Shown: piece after piece, positions 37,403 through 46,284 of the stretch
Numbering within the stretch: the stretch's first letter is position 1
How the letters are laid out: the number at the start of each line of letters is the position of its first letter
From: Pseudonocardia benzenivorans CB1190
GTDB taxonomy: Bacteria > Actinomycetota > Actinomycetes > Mycobacteriales > Pseudonocardiaceae
DNA length: 64,000 nt
Reading direction: 5' to 3'
NCBI RefSeq assembly: GCF_000196675.2
Contig: NC_015312.1
Location: 4,092,001 to 4,156,000 of the forward strand
Made by a program: the position numbers and the translations under genes
Notes under the pieces: generated by a model
Databases searched by the model: none
Told to the model about the DNA's origin: nothing
The model's input: the letters and a program-made list of their open reading frames with translations, nothing else

Positions 37403-37795
37403 GTGCCCACCCTGCGCTGGACCCGCTACCCCGCCGCCGCCTCGCACACCGGACCGGTCGTCGTCATGGCGTCGCGTTTCCGGGTGCGCGGGTTCCGCCA
37501 CGTCGTCCCCTTCCTGCGCGACGCGATGCGGGTCCGGGCCCAGGTCGCGCGCACACCGGGAGCGGTCGGCATGTCGCTCGTCGCGCATCCGCTGCGTCGC
37601 GAGTTCGCGACGCTCTCGGCATGGACGAGCCGCGAGGCCGTCGACGGGCTCGTCCGCGCCGAGCCGCACCGCTCGGTGATGCGTCGCCACGCCGCGGCCA
37701 TGGCGGACTCACGCTTCGTGTTCTGGGAGACCGACGCGGCCGACCTCCCGATCGACCCGGCCGACGCCCACGCCCGGCTCGCGGAACCGGCGTGA
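37403..37795 (+). CDS. DUF3291/ABM-like small protein
   Basis: 130 aa, alpha-beta barrel-like: VVVMASRFRVRGFRHVVPFL, GAVGMSLVAHPLRREFATLS, WTSREAVDGLVRAEPHRSVM and RFVFWETDAADLP. Resembles DUF3291-type proteins related to monooxygenase-like dimeric barrels; function not established. GTG 37403 has a strong GAGGAGAG upstream. It lies 212 bp after DoxX across a low-complexity GACCCGA-rich spacer, possibly in the same transcript. Confidence 0.7.
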   Translation: MPTLRWTRYPAAASHTGPVVVMASRFRVRGFRHVVPFLRDAMRVRAQVARTPGAVGMSLVAHPLRREFATLSAWTSREAVDGLVRAEPHRSVMRRHAAAMADSRFVFWETDAADLPIDPADAHARLAEPA

Positions 37796-37806
37796 GCGCC
37801 CGGGCC

Positions 37807-38229
37807 TCACTGCAGGCAGAACTCGTTGCCCTCCGGGTCGCGCATCACCAGGCACCAGCCGGCGGGCTCGTCGACCTCGCGCAGGAAGGTCGCGCCGGCC
37901 CGCTCCAGCGTCGCGCGGTGCGCGGCCGCAGCAGCCTTGCGGTCCTCGGCGCCGGCCCCGACGTTCACGTCGAGATGCACGCGGTTCTTCGCCGTCTTGT
38001 CCTCGGGCACCTTCTGGAAGAACAGGCGCGGCCCGGCACCGTCGGGGTCGACGAGCGCGGACGCGCGGTCGTGCTGCTCCTCCGGGATCCCGATCGTCAC
38101 CAGGAACGACGGCCAGTCGTCGAAACCGGGCGGTGGCGGCTGCACGACGTAGCCGAGCGCGAGCGCCCAGAACTCCGCGAGCCGGGCGGGATCGCGGGCG
38201 TCGAATGTGATCTGCACTCCGATGGCCAT
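37807..38229 (-). CDS. VOC-family (glyoxalase-like) protein
   Basis: 140 aa: ITFDARDPARLAEFWALALG, LFFQKVPEDKTAKNRVHLDV, and MRDPEGNEFCLQ at the C-terminus, the vicinal-oxygen-chelate pattern with paired beta-alpha-beta-beta-beta modules. Metal dependence and substrate cannot be told. ATG 38229 lies 6 nt after CAGGAT (38241-38236, minus strand), leaderless-like. Confidence 0.88.
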   Translation of the reverse strand: MAIGVQITFDARDPARLAEFWALALGYVVQPPPPGFDDWPSFLVTIGIPEEQHDRASALVDPDGAGPRLFFQKVPEDKTAKNRVHLDVNVGAGAEDRKAAAAAHRATLERAGATFLREVDEPAGWCLVMRDPEGNEFCLQ

Positions 38230-38315
38230 GGGCCCATCCTGGCCCCGGGGTCCGACAGTTCCGGAGCCTCGGCAGGATCCGGCCGTATCGGGACGACCCG
38301 GGCGCGCAGCGGCGG

Positions 38316-38663
38316 TCAGACCGGCCGCTTCGACCGCGGCAGCTTCGCGACGACCGCGTCGTAGCTGGCGTCGACAAGCTCGCGGAGCTCGTCGTCGGGG
38401 ATCGCGCCCGCCGCCGCGTCGAGGTCGATCGAGTTCCAGCCGTGGCGCCCGATGTAGGCCATGATCGTCACCGCCTCCGGGTAGCGCTCGCGCAGCTCGG
38501 CGGCCTCGTCGGCGTCGCGCCCGCACTTCACGCCGAGACCGCCCCCGCCGAGGAACGCGAAGATCTTCCCGCCGACCTTGGCGACGAGGTCGCCCTCCCA
38601 CGGCTCGTCCTCGCTGGCACCAGGCTTGGCCAGGGCGTAGGCGACGAGCTCGGGATGGTCCAC
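38316..38663 (-). CDS. MmcQ/YjbR-family protein
   Basis: 115 aa: HPELVAYALAKPGASEDEPW, GDLVAKVGGKIFAFLGG, and HGWNSIDLDAAAGAIPDDEL plus LVDASYDAVVAKLPRSKRP. The family has a CyaY-like DNA-binding-type fold with no settled function. GTG 38663 lies 2 nt after the stop of the GT87 gene, so they are translationally coupled. Confidence 0.88.
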   Translation of the reverse strand: MDHPELVAYALAKPGASEDEPWEGDLVAKVGGKIFAFLGGGGLGVKCGRDADEAAELRERYPEAVTIMAYIGRHGWNSIDLDAAAGAIPDDELRELVDASYDAVVAKLPRSKRPV

Positions 38664-38665
38664 GG

Positions 38666-39907
38666 TCAGTCCTCGGCCGCCGGCCCGGCGACGGTCGCGC
38701 GCTCGCGTCGCGGACCGTAGTGCCACCAGCCGACGGCCAGCAGCACCACCGCGACGATCACGTACGACGCCCCGGCCAGCTGCTCCCAGCCGTTCCAGTG
38801 CAGCTCGCGCCCGTCGTCGTGCGGGAGGAACCGGAACGGTGCGACGTAGAAGGCCACCAGCAGGACCGCCGACACCGCGGCCCAGCCCGCGGAGCGACCA
38901 CGCAGGGCGTGGGCGATCGTCACGACGAGCGCCGGCGCGATCCAGACCCAGTGGTGCGACCACGACGTCGGCGACACGAGCAGCGCGAACGCACCGGTCA
39001 CGACGAGCGCGAGCGGCCGGTCGGCCCGCCGGATCACCGGCACCACCAGCACGAGCAGGACCAGCGACGCGAGCGCCCAGATCGCGGTGAGCGCGAACCC
39101 GCTGACGCCCATCCGCGCCAGCACCGCCTGGATGGTCTCGTTGGTGTAGAAGACCGACCCGCTCACGCCGGAGGCCGGGCCGCCGAACCAGTAGCGCGCC
39201 GACGCCGCGGGGTCGACGAGGAAACCCAGCCCCGTCGCGGCGGCCGCGGTCACCGCGGCCACCGCGGCCGACCGGTAGTCGCGGCGCAGCAGGAAGAACA
39301 GCACGAACGCCGCGGGGGTCAGCTTGATGGCCGCCGCGATGCCGACGAGCAGCCCCCGGGGCCATCGGGTGCGCACCGTGAGGCAGTCGACCGCGACCAG
39401 CGCCATCAGCACGATGTTGACCTGGCCGAACTCGAACGTCTGCAGGACGGGTTCGATCCAGAGCGCGAGGGGCACCGCCAGCGAGGCCGCCGCGAGCGCA
39501 CCGCTGCGGCCGCCGGCGGGCCACGCCCGCAGCGCGACGACGTAGAGCGTCACCGCCAGGCTCGCGAACGACACGACGAACAGCGACACCCACGCGACGG
39601 TCCAGGGCACGAGCGCCAGCGACGTCAGCACCATCGCCGCGAACGGCGGGTAGATGAACGGCAGCGCGAGGCCGCTGACCGTGGGCGGCAGCGGCCCGTA
39701 CATGTCCCCGCCGGCCAGCCAGGTGTCGACGCCGATCCGGTAGACCTCGAGGTCGATGTGGTAGCCGTGCGTGTGCAGCAGCAGCGCCGTCAGCGCCACC
39801 GCGAGCATCGGCACCGTGACGACGAAGGTCGACCTCGGAACCGTCAGACGCGTGCGCAGCACCCTGGTGAGGGCAGCCGCGGCCGTCGGCATGCTCGAGA
39901 CGGTCAC
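38666..39907 (-). CDS. GT87 (DUF2029) polyprenyl-phosphate-dependent mannosyltransferase-like membrane protein
   Basis: 413 aa, about ten membrane helices, GT-C fold. The first large extracytoplasmic loop holds HIDLEVYRIGVDTWLAGGDM, with the acidic motif expected of the catalytic Asp, followed by LPFIYPPFAAMVLTSLAL, typical of DUF2029. SPTSWSHHWVWIAPAL is another family motif. It should add mannose from polyprenyl-phosphate-mannose to a lipoglycan. GTG 39907 chosen because GGAGG lies 6 nt upstream on the minus strand. Confidence 0.87.
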   Translation of the reverse strand: MTVSSMPTAAAALTRVLRTRLTVPRSTFVVTVPMLAVALTALLLHTHGYHIDLEVYRIGVDTWLAGGDMYGPLPPTVSGLALPFIYPPFAAMVLTSLALVPWTVAWVSLFVVSFASLAVTLYVVALRAWPAGGRSGALAAASLAVPLALWIEPVLQTFEFGQVNIVLMALVAVDCLTVRTRWPRGLLVGIAAAIKLTPAAFVLFFLLRRDYRSAAVAAVTAAAATGLGFLVDPAASARYWFGGPASGVSGSVFYTNETIQAVLARMGVSGFALTAIWALASLVLLVLVVPVIRRADRPLALVVTGAFALLVSPTSWSHHWVWIAPALVVTIAHALRGRSAGWAAVSAVLLVAFYVAPFRFLPHDDGRELHWNGWEQLAGASYVIVAVVLLAVGWWHYGPRRERATVAGPAAED

Positions 39908-40053
39908 ACGGGTCCTCCGGCCGGTAACGCAGTGCTGGTCACGCCTCACGGTAGCCAAGCGCGTCGGCGCCCGGTCGCACGGGGCGAGCAACGCGCCGCG
40001 CCCCGTCACCGGAGTACCCGTCGAGCGACGCGCCACGCCGCCCGCGGCGGGAG

Positions 40054-42255
40054 TCAGCGGATGCCGGCCGCGTCCATCCCCCGCATCTCCTTCTTCAGGT
40101 CGGCGATCTCGTCGCGCAGCCGCGCGGCCAGCTCGAACTGCAGGTCGCGCGCCGCGGCGAGCATCTGGTCGCTCATCTGCTGGATGAGGTCGGCCAGTTC
40201 GGCCCGCGGCATGCTCTTGGTGTCGCGGCCCGCGACGATCCCCGAGCTCGCCGACGCCGTCGCGCGGCCGGGCTCACCCGCCGCCCGCTTGCCCCGGGAC
40301 TGGTTGCGCCCCGAGCCGCCGACCGGGACCTCGCCGTCCTCGGCCTCGCGGTACACCTGGTCGAGGATGTCGGCGATCTTCTTGCGCAGCGGCTGCGGGT
40401 CGATCCCCTTCTCCGTGTTGTAGGCGATCTGCTTGGCGCGCCGGCGGTCGGTCTCGTCGATGGCGTGCTGCATCGACTCCGTGACCGTGTCGGCGTACAT
40501 GTGCACCTGGCCCGACACGTTGCGGGCCGCACGCCCGATCGTCTGGATCAGCGACGTGCCCGACCGCAGGAAGCCCTCCTTGTCGGCGTCGAGGATCGCG
40601 ACCAGCGACACCTCCGGCAGGTCGAGCCCCTCGCGCAGGAGGTTGATCCCGACCAGCACGTCGTACTCGCCGGTGCGCAGCTGGCGGAGCAGCTCGACGC
40701 GGCGCAGCGTGTCGACCTCCGAGTGCAGGTACCGCACCCGGATGCCCAGCTCCAGCAGGTAGTCGGTGAGGTCCTCGGCCATCTTCTTGGTCAGCGTCGT
40801 GACCAGGACGCGCTCGTCGCGCTCGGTGCGCAGCCGGATCTCGTGGACCAGGTCGTCGATCTGACCCTTGGTCGGCTTGACGACGACCTCGGGGTCGACC
40901 AGGCCGGTCGGCCGGATCACCTGCTCGACGAACTCCCCGCCCGTGCGGGAGAGCTCGTAGGCGCCCGGGGTGGCCGACAGGTAGACGGTCTGGCCGATCC
41001 GGTCGGCGAACTCCTCCCAGGTCAGCGGCCGGTTGTCGACGGCCGACGGGAGCCGGAAGCCGAACTCGACCAGGTTGCGCTTGCGGGACATGTCGCCCTC
41101 GTACATGCCGCCGATCTGCGGCACCGTCACGTGCGACTCGTCGATCACGAGCAGGAAGTCGTCCGGGAAGTAGTCGAGCAGCGTCGCGGGTGCCGACCCC
41201 GCGGCCCGGCCGTCGATGTGCCGGGAGTAGTTCTCGATGCCCGAGCAGAAGCCGACCTGCCGGATCATCTCGATGTCGTACTGGGTGCGCATCCGCAGCC
41301 GCTGGGCCTCGAGCATCTTGCCCTGGCGCTCCAGCTCGGCGAGCCGCTCCTCGAGCTCGGCCTCGATGTCGCGAACGGCGCGCTCCATCCGCTCCGGGCC
41401 CGCGACGTAGTGCGTGGCCGGGAAGATGCGGACCGTGTCGACCTGGCGGATGACGTCGCCCGTCAACGGGTGCAGGTAGTACAGCGCCTCGATCTCGTCG
41501 CCGAAGAACTCGATGCGGATCGCGAGCTCCTCGTACGCCGGGATGATCTCGACCGTGTCGCCCCGCACCCGGAACGTGCCGCGGGCGAACGCCATGTCGT
41601 TGCGCGTGTACTGCACGTCGACCAGTGCGCGCAGCAGCGCGTCGCGCTCCACCTCGGAGCCGACGTCGAGCTGCACCGAGCGGTCGAGGTAGGACTGCGG
41701 GGTGCCCAGGCCGTAGATGCACGACACCGACGCGACCACCACGACGTCACGGCGCGACAGCAGGTTCTGCGTCGCGGAGTGCCGCAGCCGCTCCACGTCG
41801 GAGTTGATCGACGAGTCCTTCTCGATGTAGGTGTCGGTCTGCGCGATGTACGCCTCGGGCTGGTAGTAGTCGTAGTAGGAGACGAAGTACTCGACGGCGT
41901 TGTGCGGCAACATCTCCCGCAGCTCGTTGGCCAGCTGCGCGGCCAACGTCTTGTTCGGCGCCATCACCAGCGTGGGCCGCTGGACGCGCTCGATCAGCCA
42001 TGCCGTGGTGGCCGACTTGCCGGTGCCGGTGGCGCCGAGCAGCACCACGTCCTGCTCACCCGCCCGCAGCCGGCGCTCCAGCTCGTCGATCGCCGCGGGC
42101 TGGTCGCCCGCGGGCTCGTACTCGCTGACCACCTCGAAGCGCCCGCCGGTGCGCGGGATGTCGCCGACCGGGCGGTGCTCGGAGTGCGCCACCGGCATGC
42201 CCTGCCGGATGTGCTTGTCGGCGGCGCTGCCGGGGACCTCTGTCGCGAATGCCAC
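40054..42255 (-). CDS. uvrB: excinuclease ABC subunit B
   Basis: DNA-loading helicase-like subunit of nucleotide excision repair, 733 aa. Walker A GATGTGKS (74-81), the beta-hairpin [34 protein letters not shown], motif VI region QTIGRAARN, and a C-terminal UVR motif ([20 protein letters not shown]) that binds UvrC. GTG 42255 lies 6 nt after TAGTCT (42267-42262, minus strand), so translation is probably leaderless. Confidence 0.98.
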   Translation of the reverse strand: MAFATEVPGSAADKHIRQGMPVAHSEHRPVGDIPRTGGRFEVVSEYEPAGDQPAAIDELERRLRAGEQDVVLLGATGTGKSATTAWLIERVQRPTLVMAPNKTLAAQLANELREMLPHNAVEYFVSYYDYYQPEAYIAQTDTYIEKDSSINSDVERLRHSATQNLLSRRDVVVVASVSCIYGLGTPQSYLDRSVQLDVGSEVERDALLRALVDVQYTRNDMAFARGTFRVRGDTVEIIPAYEELAIRIEFFGDEIEALYYLHPLTGDVIRQVDTVRIFPATHYVAGPERMERAVRDIEAELEERLAELERQGKMLEAQRLRMRTQYDIEMIRQVGFCSGIENYSRHIDGRAAGSAPATLLDYFPDDFLLVIDESHVTVPQIGGMYEGDMSRKRNLVEFGFRLPSAVDNRPLTWEEFADRIGQTVYLSATPGAYELSRTGGEFVEQVIRPTGLVDPEVVVKPTKGQIDDLVHEIRLRTERDERVLVTTLTKKMAEDLTDYLLELGIRVRYLHSEVDTLRRVELLRQLRTGEYDVLVGINLLREGLDLPEVSLVAILDADKEGFLRSGTSLIQTIGRAARNVSGQVHMYADTVTESMQHAIDETDRRRAKQIAYNTEKGIDPQPLRKKIADILDQVYREAEDGEVPVGGSGRNQSRGKRAAGEPGRATASASSGIVAGRDTKSMPRAELADLIQQMSDQMLAAARDLQFELAARLRDEIADLKKEMRGMDAAGIR

Positions 42256-42336
42256 GGATCCAGACTACGAGCCCACACCGACGATTTCCCGTGCGCGACG
42301 GGCGGCGGCGGCGCGCGGCTCTGGGAGGATCGGCCC

Positions 42337-42837
42337 GTGCACCCGCCGAAGACCCAGACCTTCGACGTCGACGCCGCCGTCAACACCGACACCAAGGGCA
42401 TCGTGCGGGAGGTCCACAAGTACCGCGAGGAGCCGTTCGGGCTGTACATGAGCCGCGCGGTCGTCAACCGCCCGAGCGCGACCTGGATCCGGCAGTGGCT
42501 GCTGCCCGACCTGGGGATCGCCGTGGCGGTCTGGGACTGGGCCCCGGGCCATGTCCGCGACCAGGACTTCTACCTCGACATCGCGCGCATCGACCGGGCC
42601 GGCGGGCGCTGGACGATGACCGACCTCTACCTCGACGTCGTCGTGCGCTCGGGGCGGTCGTCGGAGGTGATCGACGTGGACGAGTTCGTCGACGCCGTGG
42701 CCACAGGGGTCCTCACGCCCGCGCTCGCCGAGTACGGGATGCGGCGCGCCTACACGACGGTCGCCGCCCTCGCGGCGCACGGCCACGACCTCGGGGCGTG
42801 GCTCGCGACGGAGGGCATCACGCTCAGCTGGGACTGA
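42337..42837 (+). CDS. DUF402-domain protein
   Basis: 166 aa. HPPKTQTFDVDAAVNTDTKG begins the protein; DUF402 core at ~85-140 (VAVWDWAPGHVRDQDFYLDI, WTMTDLYLDVVV). Characterised DUF402 proteins in Firmicutes hydrolyse nucleoside di/triphosphates, but this actinobacterial branch is untested. GTG 42337; GGGAGGAT upstream can serve as Shine-Dalgarno or as a GAGGAT -10 box. Divergent from uvrB, as I recall for Rv1632c. Confidence 0.85.
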   Translation: MHPPKTQTFDVDAAVNTDTKGIVREVHKYREEPFGLYMSRAVVNRPSATWIRQWLLPDLGIAVAVWDWAPGHVRDQDFYLDIARIDRAGGRWTMTDLYLDVVVRSGRSSEVIDVDEFVDAVATGVLTPALAEYGMRRAYTTVAALAAHGHDLGAWLATEGITLSWD

Positions 42838-42845
42838 CGCGGACC

Positions 42846-43364
42846 CTAGCTCGTAGGCGAGTCGGCAGCGCCCTCGAGGGGATTCGTCACTGGGCGGGTC
42901 GCGGTCGCGGTCGATCGGCGGGTCGTCGGCGGGGCCGCGGTGGTCGTCACCGGCGGAGCCACGGTCGTCGTGACCGGGGGCGCGACCGTCGTCGGCTTCA
43001 CCGTCGCGGTCCGGGGCACGACCTTGGTCGTGGTCCGCGGTGCCACCCGGGTCGGCGCCTTCGTGGTCGTCGTCGTGGTCGTCGGCGGGGCCGAGGTCGC
43101 CGCGCCGGGCGGCGCGAGCACCGCACCCGCCGGCAGCGGCCCGCCGGGCGCGGGGACCGAGTCGGGCTGCGACGCCTGCGCGACGGCGGTGATCCCGCCG
43201 AGCGCGCCGACCGTGATGACGGCGGCCGCGGCGGCGGTGCTGGCCCGGTTGAGCCGGCCGGCGCGGCGGATGACGTCGTCGACCGACGGGAGGGTCACCC
43301 CGGCGGCGAGCTCGTCGTCGAGGCGGCGGAACTCCTCGGTGACGACGCGGAGCGGGTCGGTCAC
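42846..43364 (-). CDS. membrane protein with Thr/Pro-rich extracytoplasmic tail, sigma-factor partner
   Basis: 172 aa: cytoplasmic N-terminus (~1-38, PLRVVTEEFRRLDDELAAG, LPSVDDVIRRAGRLNR), one membrane helix (~40-62, TAAAAAVITVGALGGITAVA), then a ~110-residue tail dominated by Thr and Pro with VAPPVTTT repeats. The position right after an ECF sigma gene (4-bp GTGA overlap) and the topology fit an anti-sigma factor, but the usual zinc motif (HxxxCxxC) is absent. Family not recognised. Confidence 0.7.
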   Translation of the reverse strand: MTDPLRVVTEEFRRLDDELAAGVTLPSVDDVIRRAGRLNRASTAAAAAVITVGALGGITAVAQASQPDSVPAPGGPLPAGAVLAPPGAATSAPPTTTTTTTKAPTRVAPRTTTKVVPRTATVKPTTVAPPVTTTVAPPVTTTAAPPTTRRSTATATRPVTNPLEGAADSPTS

Positions 43365-44176
43365 GGCGTCTCCCCTGCGTGTGCACCGAGGATGTCGAGG
43401 AACACGTCGCCCATGTCCTCGGTGACGGCCAGTCGGGCGCGGGTCAGCCGCGCCTCGATCCTGCGTGCGGGCCTGTGTTCGATCTCGGCGATCTCCTGCA
43501 CCGGCATGCCGACCATGTGGTGCAGCACCACGGCGCGCCGTTCGGCGGGCGAGATCCGGTGCAGCGCACCGACGAGCGACGCGGCCCTGGGCGCCATGGT
43601 CTCGATCTCCGGCGGCCGCCTGCGGCGGGCCACCCGCCCGACCAGCGCGCTCCAGCTGCGCATCGACGTCGACACCGCGACGCGGCGCACCCAGTCGGCG
43701 GGGTCGCCGCGACCGACGAGCTCACCCCACTTGCGCCAGGCGCGCGCGTAGGCCTCCTGGACGAGGTCGTGCGCCTGCCCGGCGTCGAGCGTGATCGCGT
43801 AGAGCTGCGCGACCAACCGCGGGTAGTGCGCCTCGAGGTGGCGCCCGAACTCGGCGCGCTGCTGCCCGACCGGGGCGTACGACGTCTCCTGCTCGGCGTC
43901 GGCCGGGTCGTACCCGTCGCCGGAGCCGTACCCGTTGTCGCCGTACTCGTCGGTGCCGTACCCGTAGGCGTCGTCGGTGCCGTAGCCGTATCCGTCGGCC
44001 CCGTAGGCGTCGGCCCCGGGGCCGGCGTCACCGCCCCGGTCCTGCGCCGCGGGTGTGAATCGGGTGGCGTCGTCGACGCCGTCGGGTTCGGGGCCGCCCG
44101 GGTCCGTTGCGGGACGCCGCGAAGGATCCCCGGGGTCAGAGCGATGCTCCACGAGGGCGCTCACGACCTTGGTCAT
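43361..44176 (-). CDS. ECF sigma factor (SigE-like) with Tyr/Gly/Asp-rich N-terminal extension
   Basis: 271 aa. Residues ~108-185 are sigma region 2 (HYPRLVAQLYAITLDAGQAH, LVQEAYARAWRKWGEL) and ~205-265 region 4 (ISPAERRAVVLHHMVGMPVQ, IAEIEHRPARRIEARLTRAR). Before them is a ~105-residue tail; residues 56-90 hold eight Tyr in a Gly/Asp context (DAYGADGYGYGTDDAYGYG). Region 2 resembles the SigE-type ECF group of Streptomyces-like bacteria. Start ATG 44176 gives MTKVVSALVEHRSDPGDPSR. Coupled to the downstream membrane protein by a GTGA overlap. Confidence 0.88.
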   Translation of the reverse strand: MTKVVSALVEHRSDPGDPSRRPATDPGGPEPDGVDDATRFTPAAQDRGGDAGPGADAYGADGYGYGTDDAYGYGTDEYGDNGYGSGDGYDPADAEQETSYAPVGQQRAEFGRHLEAHYPRLVAQLYAITLDAGQAHDLVQEAYARAWRKWGELVGRGDPADWVRRVAVSTSMRSWSALVGRVARRRRPPEIETMAPRAASLVGALHRISPAERRAVVLHHMVGMPVQEIAEIEHRPARRIEARLTRARLAVTEDMGDVFLDILGAHAGETP

Positions 44177-44335
44177 CCCTTTCGTCTGGGCATCGGACCG
44201 CACGCACGACGGGGGAGCCGGCGCGTTCCGACACTCCTGCATCGACCGTGGTCTCGATCCTGTTACAACGGCCGGAAAGCCGGGCCATCGTATCCGGGGA
44301 GCGACCGCCGGACCGACGCCCCCCACCGGCGCGGG

Positions 44336-45241
44336 TCATCCGGCGCGCCCGGACGTGCGCACCCGGGCAGGCAGTCCGGGATCGGCGGAGGCCCAGCCGC
44401 CGTCGCCGTCGGGCACGAACCCGCGACGCGCGAACGCCTCGGCGAGGGCGGGTGCCGCGGGGTCGGTGAGCCTGACCCGCAGCTCGACGACGCCGTCGCC
44501 CGCCGGCGACACCGCAGGCTCGACGTCGCCGCTCTCCCCCACCGCCGCCCGGACCCGGGCGAGGAGCCGCGCGGCCGCGGCGGCGTCGTCCTCGTCGCCG
44601 GCGGCGCCGGCGGCACCGACCGCCGGACGGCCGGCGACCAGGTTGTCGCGGAACGGGACGAGCCGTCCGGTCCAGAGCGCGTCGACCCGGGCGTGCAGGT
44701 CCGCGGCGCTACCGGAGTTGTCGAGGAGCACGTCCGCCGCAGCCCGACGCTGCGCGTCGCCCGCCTGCGCGCGGATGCGGGCCCGCGCGTCGTCCTCCGC
44801 CATGCCGCGGCTGCCGACGAGGCGCTCGACACGGACCTCCTCGTCGGCGTGCACGACGACGACCAGCGCGAAACCCGCGCCCATTCCGCCCTCGACGAGC
44901 AGCGGCACGTCCTGGACGACGATCGCGTCCGACGGCGCGGCCGCGACCTGCGCCGCCGAGCCGGCCCGCACGAGCGGGTGCACGATGGCGTTGAGCCGGT
45001 CGCGGGCGGCCGGGTCGGCGAAGACGACCGCGGCCATCCGGGGTCGGTCGAGCTCGCCGTCGGCGCCGACGACCTCCGGCCCGAACGCCTCGACGATGCG
45101 CGCCAGGCCCTCCGACCCGGCGGCGACGACCTCGCGCGCGATCCGGTCCGCGTCGACCAGCACGGCGCCCAGCGCGACGAGCCGGCTCGCGACCGTCGAC
45201 TTCCCCGATCCGATCCCGCCGGTCAGCCCGACACTCAGCAC
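44336..45241 (-). CDS. coaE: dephospho-CoA kinase with C-terminal extension
   Basis: Last step of CoA synthesis (phosphorylates dephospho-CoA). 301 aa; residues 1-200 are the kinase with Walker A GLTGGIGSGKST (5-16), VLVDADRIAREVV, LLDNSGS and the closing LWTGRLVPFRDNL. The last ~100 residues (VELRVRLTDPAAPALAEAFA) are not part of the kinase. Mycobacterial CoaE carries a C-terminal GrpB-like domain; this extension is shorter and may be a reduced relative or a separate small domain. Confidence 0.93.
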   Translation of the reverse strand: MLSVGLTGGIGSGKSTVASRLVALGAVLVDADRIAREVVAAGSEGLARIVEAFGPEVVGADGELDRPRMAAVVFADPAARDRLNAIVHPLVRAGSAAQVAAAPSDAIVVQDVPLLVEGGMGAGFALVVVVHADEEVRVERLVGSRGMAEDDARARIRAQAGDAQRRAAADVLLDNSGSAADLHARVDALWTGRLVPFRDNLVAGRPAVGAAGAAGDEDDAAAAARLLARVRAAVGESGDVEPAVSPAGDGVVELRVRLTDPAAPALAEAFARRGFVPDGDGGWASADPGLPARVRTSGRAG

Positions 45242-45257
45242 CCGGCCACGTTACCGA

Positions 45258-46007
45258 TCACCGGTGGCGGGCTCCCGCGGCGGTGTCACGCGCGACGGAG
45301 GCCGTGGTGGCGGGCGGCTGGGGCACGTCGGCCGGCGGCGCCGTCGTGACGGGCGGCATCGTCGCGACGAGCGTCGGGATCATGCGCTTGGCCAGATCGA
45401 CGAGGACGTCCTGCGGGGGACGGCCGCCACCCTGCTCGGGCGGCAGGACGAACGTGAGGGTGTCGAGCCGGTAGCACACCAGCAGCGTGGTGCCGGTGGG
45501 GCGGGAGACGAGCACCGCGGTCGCGTCGCCGATCGTGAGGTCCGACGAGGTGGCACCGCCCCGCTCCAGGTCGGAGTTGAGCTGCCACTGGCTGCGGGCG
45601 GCGTTCTCGTCGGTGAAGCGGCCGATGTTGACGTCGACGAGCTTGGTCAGCGCGTTGCCGGTGCGGACGTCGGAGTTGCTGTAGGTGCAGGCGATCCGCT
45701 CGGTGCGGCCCACGGACGGGGCCGGGACCCCGCGGATCGTGTTCACGACGACGGTCCCGACGGGCTGCGCGAAGAGCGCGCCGAGGTCGTCGGGCGACAT
45801 GAGGACGGAGCAGTCGTCGGGCAGGCCGGTCTTCTTCGCCGCGCCGTCGGTCCCGGCGGTCGCCGAGGCGGACGTGGCGAACGTGGGCACGGGCAACGTG
45901 TCCGGCCCGGACGGTCCACGTGCGCAGCCCGTCACACCCACCAGGAGGACCGAACCCAGGAACACGGCGCCCGCAGTGATCAGTTGCCGACGCTGTGTGT
46001 CACGCAC
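45258..46007 (-). CDS. DUF3558-type lipoprotein
   Basis: 249 aa. Lipoprotein signal with lipobox VTGC (Cys28) after LITAGAVFLGSVLLVG, then a DUF3558-like domain: DDCSVLMSPDDLGALFAQPV, RIACTYSNSDVRTGNALTKL, VSRPTGTTLLVCYRLDTLTF. Two or three conserved Cys probably form disulfides. Thr/Pro/Ala-rich C-terminus. GTG 46007 lies 7 nt after TAACGT (46020-46015, minus strand). Function of the family is unknown; surface located. Confidence 0.87.
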   Translation of the reverse strand: MRDTQRRQLITAGAVFLGSVLLVGVTGCARGPSGPDTLPVPTFATSASATAGTDGAAKKTGLPDDCSVLMSPDDLGALFAQPVGTVVVNTIRGVPAPSVGRTERIACTYSNSDVRTGNALTKLVDVNIGRFTDENAARSQWQLNSDLERGGATSSDLTIGDATAVLVSRPTGTTLLVCYRLDTLTFVLPPEQGGGRPPQDVLVDLAKRMIPTLVATMPPVTTAPPADVPQPPATTASVARDTAAGARHR

Positions 46008-46194
46008 CCGGGTGACGTTAGGAGCATTCCAAGATCAACGCACCAGACGCGCCCGGCCGATCGTCGATAGCCGCCCAATCGTGACCGGATCTTTCGTTGG
46101 CGAACATTCTGTCCCGCAGGAGGTTGCGACGATCGGGCGCTACCCCACGGCCGCACGGCAGACGGGCCACCGCGATCACCGCCACGCACGACGA

Positions 46195-46234
46195 CGAACG
46201 GCCCCGGCGACCGTGAGGTCACCGGGGCCGTTCG
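46195..46234. terminator. 13-bp hairpin terminator downstream of rpsA
   Basis: CGAACGGCCCCGG (46195-46207) pairs perfectly with CCGGGGCCGTTCG (46222-46234), loop 14 nt. It lies 50 bp after the rpsA stop (minus strand). No U tract, usual for actinobacterial terminators. Confidence 0.85.
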
Positions 46235-46284
46235 GCTGGTCGTCGGACGGTCACCGGGCGGGAGACCCGCCGGGCGACCGACGA

